5,305 nt of DNA. It comes from Verrucomicrobiota bacterium. GTDB taxonomy: Bacteria > Verrucomicrobiota > Verrucomicrobiia > Limisphaerales > UBA9464. The translations under genes and the position numbers were made by a program. Each line of letters begins with the position of its first letter. Within the stretch, counting starts at the first letter, position 1. The stretch spans positions 1-5,305 of the forward strand of contig JAFLEG010000371.1 in NCBI GenBank assembly GCA_017302195.1, read 5' to 3'. Shown one piece after another: positions 1-5,305 of this stretch. Below the pieces are notes generated by a model. The model ran no database searches, was not told where the DNA came from, and saw only the letters and a list, made by a program, of their open reading frames with translations.

Positions 1-1
1 G

Positions 2-1837
2 GCGCCCTCGGAGGCGTATCCGAATGCGGCGGACATTCCCGCGGCCACGCTGAAGCTCGCCGGACGTCGTCTCTCCATGGAGGTCGAGGTGCACGCCGCG
101 CTGCGAACGGCCGTGCCGCTGCCCGGCCGGCTGCCGGTGTGGTCGCCGCTGGCGGTCCAGGTGGATGATCAGCCCGGGGTAGCACTGCGTCGTGACGACG
201 GATTCCTGTGGGTGGTGGTTCCCGAGGGCGTTCACCGGGTGCGGGTGGAGGGGTTGCTGGCTGCGACAGGCGATTGGGAATGGACCTTCCTGCTGAAGCC
301 GCGCCGCGTGACCGTGGAGGCGCCGGACTGGACCTTCAGCGGGGTTCGCGCCGACGGGGTTCCCGATCCACAGGTGTTCTTCACTCCCCGGCAGCGGGCC
401 GCGCCGGGTAATGCCGATCCTGCCGCCTCGCCGGACAGCTATGAGCGCCAGGAACTGAACCCCATCGTTGCCGTGGACCGGCGGCTGGAGTTGGGCCTGA
501 TCTGGCAGGTGCGCACCACCGTCCGGCGGCTGTCGCCGTCCGGCAAGGCGGTCTCCCTGAAGCTCCCGCTGCTTCCGGGGGAGAATGTGATCTCCGCCAA
601 TGCCGTCGTCCGCGATGGATTCATCGAGGTGCGTCTGGGAGCCCAGGACGCCGAGTTTCAATGGGAGGGCGGGTTGACCGTCACCAACCAGATCACCCTG
701 GCCACGAGGCCGGCGGATGCCTGGGTGGAGCATTGGCATCTCGTGGCCTCCCCGGTGTGGAACGTGACGCTGTCCGGTCTGGCGCCGGTCTTCGAGCCCG
801 AGGCCGCGGAACTCATCCCGGTCTGGAACCCCTGGCCGGGAGAATCGGTTGCCCTCCAGATCAGCCGTCCCGAGGCCATTGCCGGCGCGACGGTCACGGT
901 CAGCCGGGCCAGTCACGAGGTGTCCCTCGGGAAACGCCAGCGCACCTCGCGTCTCGAACTGCTGCTGCGGTGCAGCCTCGGGGAGGATTTCGCCGTGGAA
1001 TTGCCGGCGGGGGCCGAGGTGACCGAATTGACGCATTCCGGACGCCCCATTCCGGTGCGGTTGGAGGGACGGAAGCTGGTGGTGCCGCTGCGCCCGGGCG
1101 AGCAGTCGCTGGCCATCGCCTGGAAGGTGCCGGAACCGCTGGGCCTCCGGGCGGCCGCGGGAGAGATCCGGCTGCCTGTGGACAGCGCCAACATCCACAC
1201 CCAGATCACCGTGCCGGACGACCGGTGGATCCTGGGCGCCGCCGGTCCGCTCCGGGGTCCGGCGGTCCGGTTCTGGGGGATCCTGATCTGCTCGCTGCTG
1301 GCAGCGGTCGCCCTGGGACGTCTGCGCTCCTCGCCGCTCAGAGTCTGGGAATGGATGCTCCTGGTGATCGGATTGACCCAGGTACCCCTGGCCGCCGGAT
1401 TGGTGGTGGTCGGCTGGCTGTTCCTGCTGGTGGGGCGGGCGCATCCCGGCTTTCAGCGGCTCGATCCCCGGATCTACAACCTGTCGCAGGGCGTCCTGGT
1501 GCTGGTGACCCTGATCGCGGTGGTGGTGCTGCTGGTGGCGGTGGGCGAGGGATTGCTGGGCAGTCCCGAAATGTTCATCCGCGGTAATGGCTCCACCCGG
1601 GCGGCGCTGCGGTGGTATCTGGACCGCAGCGGGGCGCTGCTGCCGCGTCCGGTTTGCTACTCCATTTCCATCTGGTGGTTCCGGTTCCTCATGCTGCTCT
1701 GGGCGCTCTGGCTGGCGTCCTCGCTGATCCGCTGGCTGCAGACGGCCTGGCGGAGTTTTGGCATGGGCGGTTACCTGCAACCGATGCGGACGCAGAAGCC
1801 GCAGCCGGCCCCGCCTCCCGTGGTTCCGGCCCAGTAG
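2..1837 (+). CDS. Large membrane protein of unknown function, 5'-truncated by the window edge
   Basis: The reading frame is open from position 2 to a TAG stop at 1835-1837. The first internal ATG is at 77, but the 25 codons before it read as ordinary protein (ending LKLAGRRLS, a beta-strand-like run) and no ribosome binding site precedes that ATG, so the true start lies before the window. Numbering from the Met at 77, residues 1-395 are beta-rich and soluble-looking, with many Trp and alternating hydrophobic strands (for example WTFLLKPRRVTVEAPDW at 69-85). Residues about 398-414, 425-452 (one long or two short), 471-492 and 530-552 are hydrophobic and look like four or five membrane helices. 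The tail 572-586 is Pro/Gln-rich and probably cytoplasmic or flexible. The order suggests an extracytoplasmic beta domain anchored by a C-terminal membrane bundle. It resembles uncharacterised proteins I associate with Verrucomicrobiota. I see no catalytic motif and assign no function. Gene reality is very likely; role unknown. Confidence 0.9.
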   Translation, partial: APSEAYPNAADIPAATLKLAGRRLSMEVEVHAALRTAVPLPGRLPVWSPLAVQVDDQPGVALRRDDGFLWVVVPEGVHRVRVEGLLAATGDWEWTFLLKPRRVTVEAPDWTFSGVRADGVPDPQVFFTPRQRAAPGNADPAASPDSYERQELNPIVAVDRRLELGLIWQVRTTVRRLSPSGKAVSLKLPLLPGENVISANAVVRDGFIEVRLGAQDAEFQWEGGLTVTNQITLATRPADAWVEHWHLVASPVWNVTLSGLAPVFEPEAAELIPVWNPWPGESVALQISRPEAIAGATVTVSRASHEVSLGKRQRTSRLELLLRCSLGEDFAVELPAGAEVTELTHSGRPIPVRLEGRKLVVPLRPGEQSLAIAWKVPEPLGLRAAAGEIRLPVDSANIHTQITVPDDRWILGAAGPLRGPAVRFWGILICSLLAAVALGRLRSSPLRVWEWMLLVIGLTQVPLAAGLVVVGWLFLLVGRAHPGFQRLDPRIYNLSQGVLVLVTLIAVVVLLVAVGEGLLGSPEMFIRGNGSTRAALRWYLDRSGALLPRPVCYSISIWWFRFLMLLWALWLASSLIRWLQTAWRSFGMGGYLQPMRTQKPQPAPPPVVPAQ

Positions 1838-1956
1838 GGGAAGGATGAGGGATGAAGTGAACCCACCCCAGTTCCTTCCGTTGTGCCCTTCCTTGGTGTG
1901 AGGCTCTCCCCCTGAAGGCCAAACGCCGTTACCGAAAACCCGGGAATGCACCGCCC
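1838..1956. other. Intergenic gap between the two genes
   Basis: This 119-bp stretch lies between the TAG of the membrane-protein gene and the most upstream possible start of the next gene. It holds a small heptamer-phased repeat at its left end and a pyrimidine-rich stretch around 1870-1895. I found no convincing -35/-10 pair, no strong hairpin followed by a T run, and no clear Shine-Dalgarno sequence. The two genes may be co-transcribed or the second may have its own promoter; the sequence does not decide. Confidence 0.6.
1843..1856. repeat. Two-unit heptamer tandem repeat
   Basis: Two adjacent 7-base units, GGATGAG (1843-1849) and GGATGAA (1850-1856), match at 6 of 7 positions and begin 6 bases after the stop codon. 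The next seven bases (GTGAACC) are at most a degenerate third unit. The array is very short, so chance is a serious alternative. It is listed because a second heptamer-phased array follows the other gene. Confidence 0.4.
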
Positions 1957-4900
1957 GTGAGGGGAACCCGTGATCCGGCTTTTTTCCGGCGAATGGTGCG
2001 GGCAGGGTGGCGTCTGCTCGCCATGCGTTTCCGCCACCTGCTCCTGACGGCCGTCGTGTTGATGGCTTTTCCCCGTCACCGGCCCGTTGCCCGCGACCTG
2101 CCTCCCGACGGCCTCTTTGCCCGCACCAACCTGGTGGCCTGGTGCATCGTTCCCTTCGATTCCAGGAAACGTTCTCCGGAGGAACGCGCCGCCATGCTGG
2201 AGCGCCTGGGTGTGAAACGCCTGGCCTATGACTGGCGTGCCGAACACATCCCGACCTTCGACGACGAGGTGGCTGCGCTCCGGCGGCATGGGATCGAACT
2301 GACCGCGTGGTGGTTTCCGGCCGGGTTGAATGACGAGGCGCAGGCCATCCTGGCCTGCCTGGAAAGGCATCGGCTGCATCCGCAGCTCTGGGTGACGATG
2401 GGCACGGAGCCCGAACCGGATACCGCGCGTCTTGCCGCGAAGCTGGACGGCGCGGCCGCCACGCTCGCACCGGTCTGTGCCGCGGCGGCACGTCTCGGCA
2501 GCACGGTCGGACTCTACAATCATCTCGGCTGGTTCGGGGAACCCACCAACCAGGTGGCGGTCATCGCGCGCCTGCGCGCCCTGGGGCACACCAACGTCGG
2601 CTGTGTGTACAACCTCCATCACGGCCACGACCACCTGGACACCTTCCCGGCCCAGTTGGCGGTCCTGAAGCCCCATCTCCTGGCCGTGAACCTCAACGGC
2701 ATGGTCCGGCAGGGGGACCGCGTCGGACGCAAGATCATCCCCCTCGGCAGCGGCGATGAGGAACTGCGGCTGCTTCGGGAGCTTCAGGCGAGCGGCTGGC
2801 GTGGCCCGGTGGGCATTCTGGGACACACCGACGAGGATGCCGAGGTGAAGCTGCGCAAGGAGTTGGAGGGACTTGCACGACTGACGCCACTGCTGGCCGC
2901 CGCGCCCGACGGCGCCGGTGTTCCGGGCTCCTCGGGCAAGGATCCCGGCAGCCAGGCGGAGAAGGACTGGGTGGACAATCGCTGGCAGGCGACGGAGATC
3001 GGCCCGTTTCTGGCCTCGAATCTCAAGCTGCCCTCCGGCCCGCCGGTGGCGAAGGGCCTGAGCATTTCGGTCGGCGATCGGGCATTGGCCGCCGTGGCCT
3101 ACGAAATGGGCACCGCCTCGTTTCGCGCCGCCTGGACCGGAGGCTTCCTCAAGTTCGATCCCACCCGCTTCGGCCTGATCGGCATGCCGCGTCCGGCCTC
3201 GGAGCCTTGGTTGATGGTGCCATCGCCGGCCTGGGGCCCGGCGCAGGTGCGGGTCGAGGGCTGGCGCGTCCACGGACCGCGCACCGTGCTGGAGTGCCGC
3301 GTGGACCAGATGCGGGTTCAGGAGACTCCCTGGGCTGATGCCACGCCGGCGGGCGTGGTGGTGAGGCGCGACTTCGCCCTGGGGCCGCGGACCCAATCCT
3401 TCCAGATCCTGGTGTCCCGTCATGATCCGGAAGGGAAGGACCATCACGTGGCCGTCGAGCACTCGGATTCGACCACGGAAACGGCGGGCGTGGTGACCCG
3501 GCAGGACCGCGAAGTGGCCCGGTACACCTGGAAGCGCGACGGGCGCATTCACGTGACCACGGTACTCGGGAAGGTGGGACCCACGAAGGGATTGGCGGAC
3601 GGGCTGGTGATGGAGATTGCGCCCAGCACGGAGGAAACACTCCTTGCCGTTGCCTATTGGACCGGTCCGGAGGCCGAGCTGCCGGCGTATCTCGACTGGG
3701 AGAGAAATCACCTGGCCCTGTCTCCGGTGGCTCCGTTCGTGCAGCCCGGTCCGCCGCGATGGCGTGAGCTGCGCACCTCGGGACAGCGCGGGCCGGATGC
3801 CGACTTCCTGGCGGTGGATACCCTCACCCTGCCGTACGACAACCCGTGGAGGGCGCTGCTGTTTGCCTCCGGGGTGGACATCGCGCCGGACGGCTCGGTG
3901 TACATGTCCACCATGCATGGCGACGTGTGGCGGGTCACGGGGGTGGATGAGTCCCTGCGGTCCCTGACCTGGCAGCGGTTCGCCACCGGACTCTTCCAGC
4001 CGCTCGGACTCCAGGTTCGCGATGGCGCGGTCTTCGTGCTCGGACGAGACCGCATCACCCGCCTGCACGACGAGAACGGTGACGGCGAGGCGGATCGCTA
4101 CGAGAGCTTCTTCGACGGCATCGCCACCTCGACCGGCGGCCATGACTATGTGACCTGCCTGGAGAAAGACACTGCCGGCAACTTCTACTACGTGGATCCC
4201 GCCGGGGTGCATCGCGTGTCCGCCGATGGGCAGGGCATGGAAACCCTGGCCACCGGCTTCCGGAATCCCAACGGCATGGGCGTCCGTCCCGACGGCCGCG
4301 TGGTCACCGTGGCGCCGCAGCAGGGGGAGTGGACCCCGTCCTCATTCCTCGCCGAGGTGCGGTCCGGAGGCTACTACGGCTATGGCGGGCCGAAGCCGGG
4401 TCCGGAGCGTCCCGCGGGCTACGATGCCCCGCTCTGCTGGATTCCCCATGCTGTGGACAACTCCAGCGGCTCCCAGGTCTGGGTGCCGGAGGGGCAGTGG
4501 GGTGCGCTGGGCGGCCAACTGCTGCACCTGCTGTGGGGTCGCTGCGGCCTCATGCTGGTGCTGCGGGACACGGGCAACGATCCCTCCGGCGCCGCGCTTC
4601 AGGGCGCCGTGGTACCGCTGCCGGGCAAGCTGCTCAGCGGGCCGAACCGAGGCGCCTTTCACCCCGGGGACGGATCGCTGTTCCTCGCCGGAAGCACCGG
4701 CTGGCAGACCAGCGCGGTCAAGGATGGCTCGTTGCAACGGGTGCGCTTCACCGGCAAGCGCGCGGCCCTGCCGGTGGGATATCGGGTGCGGCCGGGCGGG
4801 ATGGAGATCCGCTTCTCGGTGCCGCTGGATCGCTCCACCGCCGAGGACACCGGCAGCTATGCGCTGCGCCAGTGGAACTACCGGTACGCCCGGGCCTATG

Positions 4901-5127
4901 GATCCAAGGACTGGTCGGTCACCGATCCGGATCGCGAGGGGCGGGACGAGGTGACGATCCGCACGGCCAAACTGCAGCCCGACGGCCAGACCGTGTGGCT
5001 TGAGATCCCGACGCTGGCTCCCGTGATGCAGTGGGAGCTGAAGTACAATCTGGACGCCACCGATGGCGGGCGACCCTTGAAGGGTGCGCTGTGGGGCACG
5101 GTGAACCGTGTGGAGCCGGGACGGTGA
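1957..5127 (+). CDS. Exported TIM-barrel / DUF6797 / beta-propeller fusion protein
   Basis: A 1056-codon gene ending at TGA 5125-5127. The coordinate is the longest reading frame (GTG at 1957); ATG at 1993 and ATG at 2023 are alternatives, and none has a good ribosome binding site. The ATG at 2023 gives the most typical signal peptide. Residues about 56-310 resemble a xylose-isomerase-like TIM barrel (sugar phosphate isomerase/epimerase superfamily), with YNHLGW at 187-192, NLHHGHDH at 219-226, VNLNGM at 244-249 and GILGH at 286-290. Residues 311-337 are a Gly/Ser/Ala/Pro linker. Residues about 338-600 match the DUF6797 pattern (WVDNRWQ, TASFRAAWTGGFLKFDP). Residues about 601-931 resemble the propeller of PVC 'membrane-bound dehydrogenase' proteins (HDENGDGEADRY at 704-715, GFRNPNGMGV at 767-776, DNSSGSQVWV at 834-843). 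Residues about 940-1050 form a C-terminal beta domain. There is no CxxCH haem motif and no membrane helix beyond the signal. The protein is probably periplasmic or secreted and may act on a sugar or polyol; substrate and reaction are unknown. Domain calls are by recall of family motifs. Confidence 0.93.
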   Translation: MRGTRDPAFFRRMVRAGWRLLAMRFRHLLLTAVVLMAFPRHRPVARDLPPDGLFARTNLVAWCIVPFDSRKRSPEERAAMLERLGVKRLAYDWRAEHIPTFDDEVAALRRHGIELTAWWFPAGLNDEAQAILACLERHRLHPQLWVTMGTEPEPDTARLAAKLDGAAATLAPVCAAAARLGSTVGLYNHLGWFGEPTNQVAVIARLRALGHTNVGCVYNLHHGHDHLDTFPAQLAVLKPHLLAVNLNGMVRQGDRVGRKIIPLGSGDEELRLLRELQASGWRGPVGILGHTDEDAEVKLRKELEGLARLTPLLAAAPDGAGVPGSSGKDPGSQAEKDWVDNRWQATEIGPFLASNLKLPSGPPVAKGLSISVGDRALAAVAYEMGTASFRAAWTGGFLKFDPTRFGLIGMPRPASEPWLMVPSPAWGPAQVRVEGWRVHGPRTVLECRVDQMRVQETPWADATPAGVVVRRDFALGPRTQSFQILVSRHDPEGKDHHVAVEHSDSTTETAGVVTRQDREVARYTWKRDGRIHVTTVLGKVGPTKGLADGLVMEIAPSTEETLLAVAYWTGPEAELPAYLDWERNHLALSPVAPFVQPGPPRWRELRTSGQRGPDADFLAVDTLTLPYDNPWRALLFASGVDIAPDGSVYMSTMHGDVWRVTGVDESLRSLTWQRFATGLFQPLGLQVRDGAVFVLGRDRITRLHDENGDGEADRYESFFDGIATSTGGHDYVTCLEKDTAGNFYYVDPAGVHRVSADGQGMETLATGFRNPNGMGVRPDGRVVTVAPQQGEWTPSSFLAEVRSGGYYGYGGPKPGPERPAGYDAPLCWIPHAVDNSSGSQVWVPEGQWGALGGQLLHLLWGRCGLMLVLRDTGNDPSGAALQGAVVPLPGKLLSGPNRGAFHPGDGSLFLAGSTGWQTSAVKDGSLQRVRFTGKRAALPVGYRVRPGGMEIRFSVPLDRSTAEDTGSYALRQWNYRYARAYGSKDWSVTDPDREGRDEVTIRTAKLQPDGQTVWLEIPTLAPVMQWELKYNLDATDGGRPLKGALWGTVNRVEPGR
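2023..2091 (+). other. Probable signal peptide
   Basis: Counting from GTG 1957, residues 23-45 have a basic start (MRFRH), a hydrophobic core (LLLTAVVLMAF) and a polar end (PRHRPVA) before the mature-looking RDLPPDG. This is the layout of a Sec signal peptide. The cleavage site is not clean: Ala at -1 fits, but Pro at -3 is unusual. If translation begins at 1957 or 1993, the n-region is 22 or 10 residues longer. There is no lipobox cysteine. Confidence 0.6.
2122..2886 (+). other. Domain: xylose-isomerase-like TIM barrel with atypical metal site
   Basis: Residues about 56-310 alternate strand and helix as in sugar phosphate isomerase/epimerase barrels, including RLAYDWRAEH, HGIELTAWWF, LWVTMGTEPEP, VGLYNHLGWFGEP, VGCVYNLHHGHDH, LLAVNLNGM and GPVGILGH. 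In characterised members the metal is held by Glu, Asp, His and Glu at the ends of barrel strands. By eye, the matching places here hold Tyr187/Asn188, Asn219, Asn245 and Gly289/His290. His and Asn residues at 188-189, 219-226, 245-247 and 290 are candidate replacement ligands. The alignment was done without tools. Confidence 0.7.
2968..3756 (+). other. Domain: DUF6797-like region
   Basis: Residues about 338-600 start with WVDNRWQATEIGPFLASNL and include the stretches KGLSISVGD, TASFRAAWTGGFLKFDP and a later run of beta strands ending near WERNHLALSP. This is the pattern I associate with DUF6797, which is common in Planctomycetota and Verrucomicrobiota just before a propeller domain. No catalytic role is established for it as far as I know. 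The border with the propeller is approximate. Confidence 0.7.
3757..4749 (+). other. Domain: beta-propeller of PVC membrane-bound-dehydrogenase type
   Basis: Residues about 601-931 carry repeated blade-like strands with D-G turns (IAPDGSVYMS, GVRPDGRVVTV, HPGDGSLFL). They also carry family-like segments FATGLFQPLGLQV (675-687), GGHDYVTCLEKDTAGNFYY (727-745) and GRCGLMLVL (861-869). These resemble propellers related to soluble PQQ-dependent sugar dehydrogenases. PQQ binding cannot be judged from sequence alone here. An acidic DxNxDG loop lies at 705-713. Confidence 0.7.
4069..4095 (+). other. EF-hand-like acidic loop (possible calcium site)
   Basis: Residues 705-713 of the fusion protein read DENGDGEAD, which gives Asp705, Asn707, Asp709 and Asp713 in the DxNxDGxxD spacing of EF-hand-like or dockerin-like calcium loops. 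It sits between propeller strands (GRDRITRLH before, RYESFFDG after), as in related propellers. Calcium binding is inferred from the motif only. Confidence 0.55.
4774..5106 (+). other. Domain: C-terminal beta domain
   Basis: Residues about 940-1050 run from GYRVRPGGMEIRFSVPLD to LWGTVNRV and include QWNYRYARAYGSKDWSV. I recognise this block as the usual follow-on to the propeller in this protein type; it looks like an Ig-like or fibronectin-like beta sandwich. The protein ends six residues later, so any further C-terminal haem domain found in relatives is absent. Confidence 0.55.
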
Positions 5128-5176
5128 CGGGCCGCACACATAGGGGCGTTGTCACTCTCACTTCGTCTGCTTTGCT

Positions 5177-5204
5177 GAACACGGAACACTGAACACTTGA
5201 AACT
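5177..5204. repeat. Heptamer tandem repeat (GAACACT-type)
   Basis: Three consecutive 7-base units, GAACACG (5177-5183), GAACACT (5184-5190) and GAACACT (5191-5197), are followed by a degenerate unit TGAAACT (5198-5204). The run starts about 50 bases after the stop codon and is AT-richer than its surroundings. Short heptameric tandem repeats between genes are known in other bacteria, such as the STRR repeats of cyanobacteria. No function can be read from it. Confidence 0.75.
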
Positions 5205-5225
5205 CTTCCCTGCGTTCGGCTGTCG

Positions 5226-5239
5226 CCCCGAGCGCGGGG
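5226..5239. other. Small GC hairpin
   Basis: CCCCG (5226-5230) is complementary to CGGGG (5235-5239) across a 4-base loop AGCG. The stem is only 5 bp and is followed by AAATCC, not a T run, so it is not a standard intrinsic terminator on the + strand. It lies about 100 bases after the stop codon and could help end or protect the transcript, but this is speculative. Confidence 0.35.
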
Positions 5240-5305
5240 AAATCCTTCGGGCGGGTGGAGTCAGCGTCTCCTCACGTCGTCGCCTACTTCGGGTCCCTCA
5301 CCACG

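Larger units (their letters stand above)
5128..5305. other. Non-coding stretch after the fusion gene, to the window end
   Basis: This 178-bp stretch has no convincing coding frame on either strand. It holds a heptamer tandem repeat at 5177-5204 and a GC-rich hairpin at 5226-5239. The last 50 bases contain GGAG (5257-5260) facing CTCC (5268-5271) across a 7-base loop and a second CTTCGGG (5287-5293, first at 5245-5251). I see no promoter that I can support. Confidence 0.6.

Noticed and set aside
661..1587. A 308-codon + strand frame inside the membrane-protein gene
   Set aside because: It overlaps the better gene in another frame, and its translation is Gly/Arg/Ala/Pro-rich low-complexity sequence typical of a GC-rich shadow.
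1881..1921. Possible promoter with TTGTGC or TTGGTG as a -35 element
   Set aside because: No -10-like hexamer occurs at 16-18 bases from either, so there is no pair to support a call.
1976..1990. T run flanked by CCGG on both sides, considered as a terminator
   Set aside because: The possible stem is only 4 bp with the T run in its loop rather than after it, and it lies within the possible N-terminal coding region of the next gene.
4135..4191. Possible PQQ-dependent active site around GGHDYVT in the propeller
   Set aside because: The histidine at 729 is suggestive, but the full set of PQQ contacts cannot be confirmed by eye, so PQQ use is not claimed.
1771..4212. An antisense open frame of 813 codons facing the fusion gene
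   Set aside because: Its codons lie exactly opposite the sense codons, so its stops would need TTA, CTA or TCA in the sense gene. The sense gene uses almost none of these: only one, the TCA at 4342-4344, in 1056 codons. The frame is thus open because of GC-rich codon use. Its product is rich in Arg, His, Gly and Gln with no recognisable domain, while the sense strand encodes clear families.
4226..5003. Two + strand overlapping frames (242 and 224 codons) inside the fusion gene
   Set aside because: Both are out of frame with recognisable propeller sequence and give Arg/Pro/Ala/Cys-rich products without domain features.
4342..5139. An antisense open frame of 265 codons over the 3' end of the fusion gene
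   Set aside because: It is in the same codon-on-codon register as the longer antisense frame, ends at the same sense TCA (4342), and has shadow-like composition with no domain.

Overview
This is a GC-rich window (about two thirds G+C, estimated by eye) with two long protein-coding genes, both on the + strand, and two short non-coding stretches. No RNA gene, transposase, CRISPR array or phage feature was recognised. Both proteins resemble families I associate with the Planctomycetota/Verrucomicrobiota group. The DUF6797-plus-propeller architecture of the second gene is the strongest pointer, and a Verrucomicrobiota soil or freshwater bacterium is the best guess. This placement rests on recall of protein families, not on a marker gene.

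Layout: (1) Positions 2-1837 hold the 3' part of a gene whose start lies before the window. It encodes a large membrane protein with a beta-rich, probably extracytoplasmic region, then four or five membrane segments and a proline-rich tail. Its function is unknown. (2) Positions 1838-1956 are a short intergenic gap with a small heptamer-phased repeat just after the stop codon. (3) Positions 1957-5127 encode a 1056-residue multidomain exported protein. In order it has a signal-peptide-like N-terminus, a xylose-isomerase-like (sugar phosphate isomerase/epimerase) TIM barrel, a Gly/Ser/Ala linker, a DUF6797 region, a six-bladed-propeller region of the PVC 'membrane-bound dehydrogenase' type, and a C-terminal beta domain. 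(4) Positions 5128-5305 are non-coding, with a second heptamer tandem repeat and a small GC hairpin.

The two genes are co-directional and 119 bp apart at most, so co-transcription is possible but not shown. The second gene most likely acts outside the cytoplasm on a carbohydrate or related small molecule; this is inferred from its domains. The most interesting points are the fusion of an isomerase-like barrel to a DUF6797/propeller module, the apparent replacement of the usual metal ligands of that barrel by an Asn/His-rich set, and the absence of the haem-binding CxxCH motif that often accompanies such propellers.
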